From positions 124,001-188,000 of the forward strand of contig JADKIA010000008.1 of NCBI GenBank assembly GCA_016721465.1: DNA of 64,000 nt, read 5' to 3'. Below are positions 18,497-29,759 of this stretch, piece by piece; the stretch's first letter is position 1, and every line of letters begins with the position of its first letter. The notes under the pieces are model-generated. The model had not been told where the DNA came from, searched no databases, and saw nothing but the letters and a program-made list of their open reading frames with translations. The stretch comes from Ideonella sp. GTDB lineage: Bacteria > Pseudomonadota > Gammaproteobacteria > Burkholderiales > Burkholderiaceae_C. Both the position numbers and the translations under genes were made by a program.

Positions 18497-20044
18497 TCAC
18501 TTGGTGCCGGGGATCGGCGTGTTGAGGTACGGGAAACCCGGCAGCAGGGGCACCACGGCCTGGTCCACCGCGTCGTGCAGCTTGAAGGCGGTGGCCCCCA
18601 AAGGCACGGCTGCGGGCTTGCAGGCGGCACCAAAGCCCAGCGCGTCGGTGCTGCCGTTGGCCATGCACAGGCCGCCCATCACCGCAACCAGCGAGACGTC
18701 GACCACGTCGTCCTTGGGGCGCCGGCCGTTCGGGAAACCGGCGTTGTCACTGCCGCCCGCCAGAATGTTGCCGACGATGCCCAGCCGGTTCTGCTGCGCG
18801 AAGGGCACCGGCGCGATCGCCGTGTTCAGCCGCAGCATCTCGGAAGCCACCACGTTCTTGGGCTGGTTCACGCCCTTGATGCCGGTGAGGAAGGTGGTGA
18901 CCAGGTCGGTGCGCGGGAAGTTGGTGGGTGCCGTGTTGGGCAGGCCCAGCGCAATCTCCAGCAGCGCCGGCAGCGTCGGGTTGGTCACATAGTCCGCAAA
19001 CTGCGCGTCCGCGCTCGGCTTGGAGCCGTTGAACTTGTCCTTGTCCTTCAGGCCGATCACCACCTCGTTGACCAAGGGCATGCCCAGGCGCGAGACCTGC
19101 ACCCAGGCGCCACCGGCCTTCTCGGTGGTCTGGTGGCCCGAGGGCGGTTTGCCGTTGAGCAGCCGCGCCTGGCGCAGGCTGGCCGTCGTCCAGCCGCCGA
19201 TCACATCGTCACCGTTCGTCAGGCAACTCTTGTGCACTTCCAGCGCCAAGGTGCTGACATTCTTGTCGCCAATGGTGTTGGGCGCGGCATTGATCAGCGC
19301 CGGGTCGGTGATCACCGCCACCGGCGCGTTGACCAAGTCGAAAATGGTGCCCAGGTTCACTGCGAACGGGTCCTGACGCTGGCCGACGAACACCCGCGCC
19401 GGCGTGCCGCAGCCGGGGATGTTGACGCTGTACAAGTGCTTGGCGGCATAGGCCGGGTAGTCGGCGATGGTCTTCTTGCCGATGTTGTCCACCGGCTTGT
19501 CGAAGGTGCTGCTGCCGTTGTTGGCGTTGGTCACGGCCTGCGCCGCCCCACTGCGCCGATCGCCGCGCACCACGGTGAGGGTGTAGCTCTCGGCCACCTG
19601 CAGGTTGGCGTCCTTGACGTTGGACACCGCGCCCGCCTGGATCAATGGGATGCCCACCGACTTGCCGCCGATGTTGAGGTTGACGCCCGCGCCATTGCCG
19701 GCCAGCGCGTTCTTGAAGCGGAACTGGAAGGTGATGTCTTCCTTCGCGTCGCCGTTGTTGTCGATGTGGATCTCGTACAGCGCATTCGGGTCGAAGGCGA
19801 AGTAGTTGGGGCCGCCGTAGCCATCCTGCAGCGGCATGTAGTTGGCGATCAGTGTCACGAAATCGGAGCGTCCGGTCTCGTAGCTGCGGAACATGTAGAA
19901 ATCGGTGCCGTCCACCTTGGGCGCGGTGGTGATGAATGGCGCCTCGCGGTGGCTGGAAGCTGCGGCGCCGCCGGCCAGGGTGACGAGTGCCAGGCCAACG
20001 GCCGTGGCCAGGCCGCTGCGGCGGCGCTGGGAGTGAATGCTCAT
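18497..20044 (-). CDS. DUF4331 domain secreted protein
   Basis: A 515-residue exported protein. The ATG at 20044 follows AAGGAG closely, and a signal peptide (LATAVGLALVTLAGGAAA) ends just before the DUF4331 hallmark SSHREAPFITTAPKVDGTDF. Other conserved parts are YMFRSYETG, PNYFAFDPNALYEIHIDNNG and DVVDVSLVAVMGGL near the end. The family's role is unknown; in my recollection its genes often sit beside an ECF sigma and anti-sigma pair, and the remains of just such a pair lie upstream here. A small lipoprotein gene follows 10 bases downstream. Confidence 0.88.
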   Translation of the reverse strand: MSIHSQRRRSGLATAVGLALVTLAGGAAASSHREAPFITTAPKVDGTDFYMFRSYETGRSDFVTLIANYMPLQDGYGGPNYFAFDPNALYEIHIDNNGDAKEDITFQFRFKNALAGNGAGVNLNIGGKSVGIPLIQAGAVSNVKDANLQVAESYTLTVVRGDRRSGAAQAVTNANNGSSTFDKPVDNIGKKTIADYPAYAAKHLYSVNIPGCGTPARVFVGQRQDPFAVNLGTIFDLVNAPVAVITDPALINAAPNTIGDKNVSTLALEVHKSCLTNGDDVIGGWTTASLRQARLLNGKPPSGHQTTEKAGGAWVQVSRLGMPLVNEVVIGLKDKDKFNGSKPSADAQFADYVTNPTLPALLEIALGLPNTAPTNFPRTDLVTTFLTGIKGVNQPKNVVASEMLRLNTAIAPVPFAQQNRLGIVGNILAGGSDNAGFPNGRRPKDDVVDVSLVAVMGGLCMANGSTDALGFGAACKPAAVPLGATAFKLHDAVDQAVVPLLPGFPYLNTPIPGTK

Positions 20045-20188
20045 TGCTGCTCCTTCGATCGGTGGACGGCGCAAGGTTGGCGCCGAAGGCTGGCGCCGGG
20101 ATTCGGCGTCATGCAGGGCTTTACGCAGCCCGCACCGGATCGGATGCAGTGGCTTGACACACCGGCCGCGCCGTCGGCGGCGCTGCGC

Positions 20189-20637
20189 TCAGACTTGCAG
20201 TTTGCCCACGGAGACGATGGGCCCGGTCGGCGCGCCAGTGGGCGAGCCGCCTGGCGGCTCCAGGCTGACGGCGAAGGCCGCCGTGTCACGCAACAGCTGC
20301 GTGCGCAGCAGGCGCGTTTCGCCGCCGGGCTGCACCAGGCCCAGCCCGCTCTTCACCGTGCCCAGCGCCTGGGCCAGGTGTTCGGCCACCTCGGCATGCG
20401 ACAGGCCCCGGAAGAAAGCCAAGGCCACGCACTGTTCTTGCAAGAGACCTCGCCCTGTGCGCGGTCCGGGTTGATACGCAGGATCACCCCGAACAGATGT
20501 GCACTGGTCTCGCGGTACAGCGTGGCAAAGGCCACCCGATCACCCAAGGCGGTGCGTGCCAGCACCTGGGCCAGCGCTTCACTGCGCGGGCCCCAGGTGT
20601 CGATCGGGGCCACGTTTCGGACGGCGTTGGGTGGCAT
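20189..20637 (-). pseudogene. Collapsed ECF sigma factor / anti-sigma factor remnant
   Basis: Two reading frames contain pieces of what should be two genes. The first frame (from ATG 20637) has ECF sigma region 2 (GDRVAFATLYRETSAHLFGV) and then breaks at DRAQGEV. The second frame (from about 20443) resumes at region 4 (QCVALAFFRGLSHAEVAEH, LGTVKSGLG) and then runs straight into the typical C terminus of an RskA-type anti-sigma factor (FAVSLEPPGGSPTGAPTGPI). Thus most of sigma regions 2-4 and nearly all of the anti-sigma protein are missing, with at least one frameshift. The remnant sits directly upstream of the DUF4331 gene. Confidence 0.78.
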
Positions 20638-20847
20638 GATGTGGCGCAGTATGCCGGGGACGGTGGCTGTTGTGCCCGGTCATTGGCCGGTAGCGACAAC
20701 CGCATTGCAACGGGCCGGACGATGGATCGAATGGCCGGGACTTCGGGTCGGGACTCGGGCCACAGGGACTTGGGCTCGACCCAACCGCCCTACACTCGCG
20801 TGGCATTCAGGGCCTCAGCTGCCGACAAGGAATTGGATCCAACGACC

Positions 20848-21014
20848 ATGTTCAAGGGACCAAGGCAAGGGGCGAACCGCCGTGAGCTCACCCGAACCCT
20901 GATGGCCGCGGTGGTCCAGCGCTGGTTCGCGACCAGCGCCGGGCCGCTGGTCGATGCGCTGATGCGACACGGGCTGCCGTCGATCTCGTCGCTACGCGCA
21001 GACGAGGTGATCCA

Positions 21015-21018
<4 letters not shown>
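20848..21018 (+). pseudogene. Short ORF, possible C-terminal relic of an ABC binding-protein gene
   Basis: A 56-codon frame from ATG 20848 whose last residues, SLRADEVIQ, match the C-terminal signature of the COG2984-type ABC binding proteins encoded further downstream (ending LVRADDVIR and LMLQADEVID). The stop overlaps the kinase start as GTGA. The rest of the frame resembles nothing known. It may be the tail of a binding-protein gene that once preceded the kinase, or a small leader ORF that couples translation to it. Confidence 0.35.
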
Positions 21019-23395
<2,377 letters not shown>

Positions 23396-23399
<4 letters not shown>

Positions 23400-23770
23400 A
23401 GACCATCCTGATCGTCGAAGACAACGACAAGAACATGAAGCTGGCGCGCGACGTGCTGCAGGCCAAGGGCTATGCGACGCTCGAGGCCGTGAATGGCCTG
23501 GACGGCGTGGCGCTGGCGCTGCAGCACCGTCCCGACCTGATCCTGATGGACATCCAGCTGCCCGACATCAACGGCTACGAGGCCACTTCGCGCATCCGCG
23601 CCGATGCCGGCTGCGCCGCGATTCCGATCGTGGCGTTCACTGCGTCGGTGACCGTGACCGACCGCCAGCGCATCACCGACGCCGGCTTCAACGGTTTTCT
23701 GGGCAAGCCGATCGAGCTGCAAAGCTTTCTGGCCACGGTGCGCCAGCAACTGGGCGAGGCTGCGCGGTGA
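23396..23770 (+). CDS. Single-domain response regulator (receiver only)
   Basis: A 124-residue CheY/DivK-like receiver. ATG at 23396 overlaps the kinase stop by four bases. Receiver landmarks are visible: acidic pair in ILIVEDNDKN, phospho-acceptor Asp in PDLILMDIQLPDINGYEA, the Thr in IVAFTASV, and the Lys in GFLGKPIEL. No output domain follows, so it probably acts by protein contact or as a phosphorelay intermediate between the kinase upstream and the receiver-cyclase downstream. Confidence 0.92.
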
Positions 23771-24882
23771 GCACGCCCGCGCGCATCCTGGTGGTCGACG
23801 ACACGCCGGCCAACGTGAAGCTGCTGGTCGATGTGCTGGCGGCCAAGGGCTACGAGGTTTCGGCGGCCAGCAACGGCGCGGACGCGCTGGCCATGATCGC
23901 CGCGGCGCCGCCCGATCTGGTGCTGCTGGACATCATGATGCCGGGCCTGTCGGGCTACGACGTGTGCCGGCAGCTGCGCGCCAACCCCGCCACCGCGTTG
24001 CTGCCGGTGGTGCTGTGCACTTCGCTGGACGCCACGCAAGAGCGCGTCAACGGCATCGAGGCCGGCGCCGACGACTTCCTCACCAAGCCGGTGAACCGCG
24101 CCGAGCTGTATGCGCGGGTGAAATCGCTGCTGCGCATCAAGACCTTGCAGGACGAGGTGAAGCAGCAGGCCGCGCAACTGGCCGACTGGAACACCACGCT
24201 GGAGCAACGGGTGCAGGACCAGCTCTCGCAGCTGGACCGCCTTGGCCGCTTGAAGCGCTTCTTCTCGGCACCCCTGGCCGAGGCCATCCTCGCCGGTGGT
24301 GACGAGATGATCAAGACGCATCGGCGCGAGATCAGCGTGGTCTTCATCGACTTGCGCGGCTTCACCGCCTTCACTGAAAGCGCCGAGCCCGAGGAGGTGA
24401 TGGAGCTGCTGCACGAGTACCACGCCGCCATGGGCGCGATCGTGGTGGCCCACGAGGGCACGCTGGAGCGCTTTGCCGGTGATTCGGTGATGGTGTTCTT
24501 CAACGACCCGGTGCCCATCGACCGCCCGGCCGAGGCCGCCGTGCGCATGGCGCTGGCGATGCAGGCGGCCTTCGTGCCGCTGGGCGAGGCCTGGCGCAAG
24601 CGCGGCTTCAGCCTGGGCCTGGGCTGCGGCGTGGCGCAGGGTTATGCCACGCTGGGCACCATCGGCTTCGAGGGCCGCTGGGACTACGCCGCCATCGGCA
24701 ACGTCACCAACCTGGCGGCCCGACTGTGCGGTGAGGCCGCCGCCGGCCAGGTGCTGGTCGACCGCAAGATCATGGCGCGGCTGGAGACCCTGGTCGACGC
24801 CCAGCCGGCCGGGCCGTTTGCACTGAAAGGGCTGGCCCAGCCGGTGCCGGCGTTTCACGTGTTGGGCTGGGTGGCGGGGTGA
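23767..24882 (+). CDS. Response regulator with class III adenylate/guanylate cyclase output
   Basis: A 371-residue protein. The GTG at 23767 overlaps the previous stop (GTGA). An N-terminal receiver (ILVVDDTPANVKL, phospho-Asp in LVLLDIMMPGLSGYD, Lys in FLTKPVNRAE) is joined by a coiled coil (about residues 125-165) to a class III nucleotide cyclase: metal-binding Asp in VVFIDLRGFTAFTE and in RFAGDSVMVFFNDP, and the Asn/Arg transition-state pair in GNVTNLAARLCG. Phosphorylation by the coupled kinase should control cyclic nucleotide synthesis. Whether the product is cAMP or cGMP cannot be settled by eye. Confidence 0.92.
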   Translation: MSTPARILVVDDTPANVKLLVDVLAAKGYEVSAASNGADALAMIAAAPPDLVLLDIMMPGLSGYDVCRQLRANPATALLPVVLCTSLDATQERVNGIEAGADDFLTKPVNRAELYARVKSLLRIKTLQDEVKQQAAQLADWNTTLEQRVQDQLSQLDRLGRLKRFFSAPLAEAILAGGDEMIKTHRREISVVFIDLRGFTAFTESAEPEEVMELLHEYHAAMGAIVVAHEGTLERFAGDSVMVFFNDPVPIDRPAEAAVRMALAMQAAFVPLGEAWRKRGFSLGLGCGVAQGYATLGTIGFEGRWDYAAIGNVTNLAARLCGEAAAGQVLVDRKIMARLETLVDAQPAGPFALKGLAQPVPAFHVLGWVAG

Positions 24883-24973
24883 GCGCAAGCCTCGACCAGA
24901 CTGCGCGGCGCGGCGCTGCGCAGCGTTCCCCCTGTCTGGTCCAGCACGGGCGTGACAGGGCCGGCAGCAACGC

Positions 24974-25978
24974 ATGGCATCCGGCCTGAACAAGCGCCGC
25001 AAGCTGTTGCTCGCCATCGGAGCGGGTGGGCTCGTGCCGCCCCTGCGCGCCCTGGCCCAAGCCGCAGGCAAGGTCTGGCGTGTCGGCTTCCTGGCCTCGT
25101 CGGCGCGCCCGGCTGACCTCGATGCCCATGCCTTTGGCGGGCTGGTCCGCGGCCTGCGTGTGCTGGGCTATGTCGAAGGCAGGAACCTCGCGCTCGAGTG
25201 GCGCTTCGCCGATGGCCAGCGCGAGCGCCTGGCTGGATTGGCCGAGGAACTGGTGCGCCTGAAGGTCGATGTCATCGTGACCTCGGCGTCATCGGCTTCG
25301 CGTGCCGCGCAACGGGCCACAAGCGGGATTCCCGTGGTCTTCGCCGCCGTCGATGACCCGGTCGGCCTGGGCCTGGTCACCAGCCTCGCGCGGCCGGGCC
25401 GCAACATCACCGGACGCGCCAACATCACCCACGACCTCGGCCCCAAGCGGCTGGAATTGCTGCTGGCGGTGGCGCCGCAGAAGTCGCGCATCGCCGTGCT
25501 GGTGGACGCCAACAGCGCGGCGCAGGTGCACGTCGCCGAGAGCCTGCAAGCGGCCGGGCGGTTGCGCCGCGTCGCGGTGGTACGCGCGGACGTCGCAACC
25601 CCGCAGGACATCGACGCCGCGTTTGCCGCCCTGGCGCGGGACAAGGTGGGCGCCTTGATCGTGCCCTTCACGCCGCTGTTCAACCAGCAACGCAACCAGA
25701 TCGCGAGCTTGGCCGCCCAGCACCGCTGGCCCACCATCGCGGGCGAGCGTGGCTTCGTGCACGCCGGCTGCCTGATGAGCTATGGCGCCCGTCTGGCCGA
25801 CGACTTCTTTCAGCTCGCGGTCTACGTCGACAAGATCGCCAAGGGTGCCAGGCCCAGCGATCTGCCGGTCGAGCAACCGACTCGGTTCGAGTGGGTCATC
25901 AATCGCAAGACCGCCCAGACGCTGGGCCTGACCCTCCCCGCGGCATTGATGCTGCAGGCGGACGAGGTGATCGACTGA
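24974..25978 (+). CDS. ABC-type substrate-binding protein (COG2984 type), copy 1
   Basis: A 334-residue periplasmic binding protein. The N terminus NKRRKLLLAIGAGG is a possible twin-arginine-type signal, with cleavage near ALAQA. Family strings include VWRVGFLASSARPAD, LRVLGYVEGRNLALEWRFA, IPVVFAAVDDPVGLGLVTSL, RPGRNITG and the terminal LMLQADEVID. No permease or ATPase gene lies nearby; two such genes follow the kinase-cyclase set, so they may feed the sensor rather than a transporter. Copy 2 begins 49 bases downstream. Confidence 0.88.
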   Translation: MASGLNKRRKLLLAIGAGGLVPPLRALAQAAGKVWRVGFLASSARPADLDAHAFGGLVRGLRVLGYVEGRNLALEWRFADGQRERLAGLAEELVRLKVDVIVTSASSASRAAQRATSGIPVVFAAVDDPVGLGLVTSLARPGRNITGRANITHDLGPKRLELLLAVAPQKSRIAVLVDANSAAQVHVAESLQAAGRLRRVAVVRADVATPQDIDAAFAALARDKVGALIVPFTPLFNQQRNQIASLAAQHRWPTIAGERGFVHAGCLMSYGARLADDFFQLAVYVDKIAKGARPSDLPVEQPTRFEWVINRKTAQTLGLTLPAALMLQADEVID

Positions 25979-26027
25979 GCGACGGCCCATTGGCATTCAA
26001 CCCATTCAGCAAGCAGGAAGCGAAACG

Positions 26028-27011
26028 ATGAAGAGACGCACCTTGGTCGGCGCCGGCAGTCTGTTGCTGGCCGGGACGGCCGCGCGAGCCCAGGCGACGC
26101 GAAAGATCGCCCGGATCGGCATTCTGGTCACGGCGCGCGGCTCCGAATTTGCCGGGCCGCAGCCCGAAAGCCCCTTGGCCAAGGCCTTGCTGCGCGGGCT
26201 GGCCGATCTGGGCTACACCCATGGGCAGCACTACGTGACCGAGCCTCGCGGCGCCGAGGGCAAGCTGGAGCGGTATCCGGTCCTCACCGCCGAGCTGGTC
26301 GCGCTCGGGGTGGATGTGATCGTCGCCTCCGGGCCGGCGCTGTTCGCGCTCCAGGCGGCCAAGACGACGATTCCGGTGGTGATGTCGGCGGCCATCGATC
26401 CTGTCGCCGACGGCCTGGTGCAGAGCTTGAGTCGCCCCGGCACCAACTTCACCGGGCTGAGCCACCAGTGGGCCGGCACGGCGGGCAAGCTGCTCGAGAT
26501 GCTCAAGGAGGTCGTCCCGGGCTCTGCACCGGTGGCGGTGTTGTGGGACCGTGGCTCACGCTCGGTGTGGGAAGCCGCGCAAGCCGCCGCGGCACCGCGG
26601 GGCTGGAAGCTGCTGTCGCTCGAGATCAAGGACGCCAGCGAGATCGAGGCCGCCTTGAAGTCGGCCGCCGAGGCGCGCGCAGGCGCGCTGTTCGTGCTCA
26701 CCGGCCTGATTGCATTCCCGAACCGGCAGCGCATTGCCGAGCTGGCGCTGCGCAACCGCCTGCCCGCCATGTTCGACATGCGCCCCTACGTCGACGCCGG
26801 CGGGCTGATTTCCTATGGCGCGGACCTGGTCGACCTCTGGCGCCAGTCGGCGCGCTTCATCGACAAGATCTTGAAAGGCGCCAAGCCCGCCGACCTGCCG
26901 GTGGAGCAGCCCAACCGCTACGAGTTGGTCATCAACCTGAAGTCCGCCAAGGCCCTGGGCATCACCATCCCGCCAGCCGTGCTGGTGCGCGCCGACGATG
27001 TGATCCGCTGA
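26028..27011 (+). CDS. ABC-type substrate-binding protein (COG2984 type), copy 2
   Basis: A 327-residue paralogue of the preceding gene. ATG 26028 has AGGAAG upstream. The N terminus MKRRTLVGAGSLLLAGTAARAQ carries two arginines, compatible with Tat or Sec export. Conserved segments: LADLGYTHGQHYV, ALGVDVIVASGPAL, IPVVMSAAIDPVADGLVQSL, RPGTNFTGLSHQWAG and the closing PPAVLVRADDVIR. Ligand unknown. It is the last gene before a 0.8-kb gap that contains an IS256-type remnant and marks the left border of the accessory island. Confidence 0.88.
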   Translation: MKRRTLVGAGSLLLAGTAARAQATRKIARIGILVTARGSEFAGPQPESPLAKALLRGLADLGYTHGQHYVTEPRGAEGKLERYPVLTAELVALGVDVIVASGPALFALQAAKTTIPVVMSAAIDPVADGLVQSLSRPGTNFTGLSHQWAGTAGKLLEMLKEVVPGSAPVAVLWDRGSRSVWEAAQAAAAPRGWKLLSLEIKDASEIEAALKSAAEARAGALFVLTGLIAFPNRQRIAELALRNRLPAMFDMRPYVDAGGLISYGADLVDLWRQSARFIDKILKGAKPADLPVEQPNRYELVINLKSAKALGITIPPAVLVRADDVIR

Positions 27012-27291
27012 GCGGCAGCGCCCTGGCGCATTGCCACGCTCAAAGGAGTCTCGGCGAACCTGCGAAGACGCGCTGTCACTTGCCAATGCAGGATGTAGAG
27101 AAGAGTCCGGAAGCCGCATGAATGCTTGTTCCTTGACTTCATCAATCTGAATGTGTACCCGGACGTGTACACGCAAACTGCTTGCCACTGTCCGCTACCG
27201 CGCTGCCCAAGCTTGGCGGCTGGCGATTGCGTCCCGCGGAGTGGTGTAACTCAGTGAGCCCGTAAGGCGCTGAGATACACGGGTCTCGGGC
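27012..27291. other. Gene-free spacer with a 10-bp palindrome
   Basis: No convincing reading frame here. It is less GC-rich than its surroundings in the middle. CGTGTACACG (27164-27173) is a perfect palindrome, with a further GTGTAC 11 bases earlier, which could be part of an operator. No terminator with a T-run was seen after the binding-protein gene. Confidence 0.35.
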
Positions 27292-27540
27292 TCAGCGCTG
27301 GAAGGCTGGGGCCCGAGTCGGGGCAGTTTCGCTGAGGCTTTGCAGGCCCTCAAGCTGCATGTACCGGCGGTTCAGGCTCCACTCGTCGTTCTGCTTCGCC
27401 AGCACACCGCCTGCAATCGTCAAATCGGCTTGAAGATTGACGGGCCAGTTGTTGGCGTCGACCGAATACTGAGCCAGCGGTGGCTCAGAATCGAATCGGT
27501 GCCGACACCCGGCGTCCCTGTAGCACTCGGCCAGCATCAA
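27292..27540 (-). pseudogene. IS256-family (mutator) transposase C-terminal remnant
   Basis: The minus-strand frame contains AGGVLAKQNDEWSLNRRYMQ followed by LEGLQSLSE, which matches the C-terminal end of IS256/mutator transposases (usual form GAVLAEQNDEWAxxRRYMxLExLA). The rest of the transposase is absent; the frame upstream has stops and no catalytic core. No inverted repeats were identified. It marks an old insertion at the left edge of the accessory island. Confidence 0.6.
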
Positions 27541-27788
27541 GACATGCTTGCACTGCTGTCACTCGATGGGGCGGTTAAGCGAGTCGACATGACCATAGCC
27601 ATCGGACCAGACCATCCCGCCATAGGCCGAAGGTGTGTTACCGACGAGCACGTGGAATCTGCGTTCCCATGCCAGGCAACCAATGCAGGCGATTGGATTG
27701 CTGGGCGAGGAGGTGTTGTCAGGGCGCGAGCCGGCGACCGGGTAGAGTCGTCACCTCGCCGCAGATCCCGACTGAAAGGCCCACTCCG
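27541..27788. other. Spacer upstream of the island's first gene
   Basis: No gene recognised on either strand. The frames open here lack a ribosome site and family resemblance. The last 60 bases should carry the promoter of the small secreted protein that starts at 27789, but no clear -35/-10 pair could be named. Confidence 0.3.
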
Positions 27789-28253
27789 ATGAAGCACCTT
27801 GTCTCGATCATTCTCTCGATTGCGGTCACGGCCTCGGTGGCCCAGGACAAGTCCGGCGTTGCCGGCGCGGTCGCGACGCCCCTCAACGACCTGAACCTGG
27901 TGCACGGGACGATACCTGTGGTCCTGGACGATGCGCGGAAGCAGCCCTACCAGACGCCGACCGACATCTCCTGCCAGGGGCTTTCGGTGGCGATCCGGTC
28001 ACTCGACGAAGTACTCGGGCCGGATATTGATGCGCTGGCAACTCCCGGCAACCCCGGCTTGCTGGAGCGCGGAGGAGACATGGCGGGCAGTGCGGTCAAG
28101 AGTGCCGCGGAAGGCGTCGTGCCGTTCAGGGGCTGGATACGCAAGGTCTCCGGTGCAGAGAGGTATTCACGCGAGGTCACAGCCGCCATCACGGCCGGAT
28201 CGATCCGCAGGGGATTCCTTAAGGGCATGGTGGCGGCGCGCGACTGTCGCTGA
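27789..28253 (+). CDS. Small secreted protein of unknown function
   Basis: A 154-residue product. The ATG at 27789 begins a short clean signal peptide (MKHLVSIILSIAVTASVAQ); the open frame extends upstream but without signal-like sequence. The mature part has two cysteines far apart (DISCQGLSVAIRSLDEVLG and the terminal ARDCR), suggesting a disulphide, and a Gly/Ala-rich middle. It precedes the CHASE2-like gene by 83 bases in the same direction, so it may be the first gene of that unit. No family recognised. Confidence 0.65.
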   Translation: MKHLVSIILSIAVTASVAQDKSGVAGAVATPLNDLNLVHGTIPVVLDDARKQPYQTPTDISCQGLSVAIRSLDEVLGPDIDALATPGNPGLLERGGDMAGSAVKSAAEGVVPFRGWIRKVSGAERYSREVTAAITAGSIRRGFLKGMVAARDCR

Positions 28254-28336
28254 AATCGTTCGATGTACTCGCGTTCCGGTCAGATTTGTCCGTTGTACCG
28301 CCGGGCAATTGCCCCCCATCGGCAAGGTCAGAGGGC

Positions 28337-29740
28337 ATGACGGCGATCGACGGGTCGACAGCCGACACCGAGCCTGGGTGGTTCCACCATGTCTTCCATC
28401 ATGGGTTGGTCGCCGCCGTGGTCGCGTCGCTGGTTGGCGTGCTTCACTTCGTCGGCTACCTTGGTTGGCTGGATGCGACGATCCTGCGCCTGCTCGGCAC
28501 TTCAACGGCGGCGTCGTCAGGCACGGTGCCGGCCAATTTGCCGCATGTACTCTTGATCGGGCCTGGTCTGTATGAGACGGCGTTTCGACAGACTTCGCCG
28601 CTCGACCGGGCACAACTGGCCCAATTGGTCGAGACGATCCTGAAGGCGCGGCCCGCGTTGCTGGCGATTGATCTGGATCTCTCGCCGAGCAGCGACGGCC
28701 CGGATGCTGGGCAGACTGCGCTGTTCGAAGCCCTGTCGAAGGCAGCCGCGGCAGGCACCAAAGTCGTATTCACACTGCCTTTTCGCGTCGTCAACCCATC
28801 CCTGCGAGCGGCCAAGTTCAAGTGGCTGAAGGAACTGTGCGCCGTCCCCGGAGTCGATGTCGCGTCCGCCGACCTGGTCACCCACTCGGGCACCGTGCTG
28901 ATGTTCGACGACCAGTCACCGTCTGTGGGTGTGGTCGCGCATCGCGCCTTGACCAAGGGCAGCGACGGTGGGCACGGCTTGTGCGGACAACTTGTCCAAG
29001 CCGGCGGCGAATGGGCGGACCTTCTCCTTGCGCCGGCTTTCTTGGAGTCGTTCCGATACAGCGTCGGATTCGGATCCAGTCTCAAGAACTTCAATGCAGG
29101 CTTCTTTTCGCACGCGCATGAGCTCCGTCATGAGCTGACCTCCGTGGGAGCGCTGCCGTCGAATGCCTCCGGAATGCCGTTGAACCTTCAAGGCCAAACG
29201 GTCTTTCTGGGCAGCGGCTTCAACCCATCCGACAAGTTTGAACTGCCGTTGGCCACGGCCAGCGGCGTCGCGGATGGGGTCGAAGTACATGCGGCGATTC
29301 AGTCCAGTCTGCGCTCGCCGGTGCCAGAGGTCAATGGGGCGGCCGCGTTTCTGATCGACATCATCGTCGGCATCGCGGCCGCGAGCTTTTTCGATCTCGT
29401 CTGGGGTATTCAAAGACGGCAGCACCATCGTTGGCGTCAGCATGGCAATCTGGTCAACTACCTCGGCACGCATGGTCTGTGGGCGGTCAACTTGGTCTTG
29501 CTGCTGCTCGCGGTACTGGGCCTGGTCGTGGTGGCGCGAAAGTTGTTCATCCCGGGCAATCTCTGGATCAACCCTGGACCGATCGTGATCGGTGTGTACA
29601 TCAAATTCATGTTGGCCAGGCGTGATCCGAGCCACGACAACGGCATCGCGAACTCACGTGCGGCGACCATGTGGATCGAGCGCAGCGCGGTGATCTTGAT
29701 CGTGGCCGCAGGGGTGGCCACCGTGGTACTTCATCACTGA
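28337..29740 (+). CDS. CHASE2-like sensory membrane protein
   Basis: A 467-residue membrane protein. ATG 28337 has GAGGG just upstream. TM1 (GLVAAVVASLVGVLHFVGYL) is followed by an extracytoplasmic domain with CHASE2-like features: HVLLIGPGLYETAF, then SPLDRAQLAQLVETILKA and PALLAIDLDLSPS. At the C terminus come several TM helices (AAFLIDIIVGIAAASFFDLV, LWAVNLVLLLLAVLGLVVVA, SAVILIVAAGVATVVL). No kinase, cyclase or protease output follows, so signal output is probably through neighbours; the sigma factor and its membrane partner lie two genes downstream. The domain call is by pattern and is less certain than the topology. Confidence 0.7.
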   Translation: MTAIDGSTADTEPGWFHHVFHHGLVAAVVASLVGVLHFVGYLGWLDATILRLLGTSTAASSGTVPANLPHVLLIGPGLYETAFRQTSPLDRAQLAQLVETILKARPALLAIDLDLSPSSDGPDAGQTALFEALSKAAAAGTKVVFTLPFRVVNPSLRAAKFKWLKELCAVPGVDVASADLVTHSGTVLMFDDQSPSVGVVAHRALTKGSDGGHGLCGQLVQAGGEWADLLLAPAFLESFRYSVGFGSSLKNFNAGFFSHAHELRHELTSVGALPSNASGMPLNLQGQTVFLGSGFNPSDKFELPLATASGVADGVEVHAAIQSSLRSPVPEVNGAAAFLIDIIVGIAAASFFDLVWGIQRRQHHRWRQHGNLVNYLGTHGLWAVNLVLLLLAVLGLVVVARKLFIPGNLWINPGPIVIGVYIKFMLARRDPSHDNGIANSRAATMWIERSAVILIVAAGVATVVLHH

Positions 29741-29759
29741 CCTGACCGAGGATTCAACC

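Noticed and set aside
18335..20902. An 855-codon open frame on the plus strand
   Set aside because: It runs antisense to the DUF4331 gene and the sigma remnant, has no ribosome site or recognisable domain, and is an effect of high GC codon use.
27340..27792. A 150-codon plus-strand frame over the IS256-type remnant
   Set aside because: No ribosome site, no domain, and the opposite strand carries recognisable transposase sequence.
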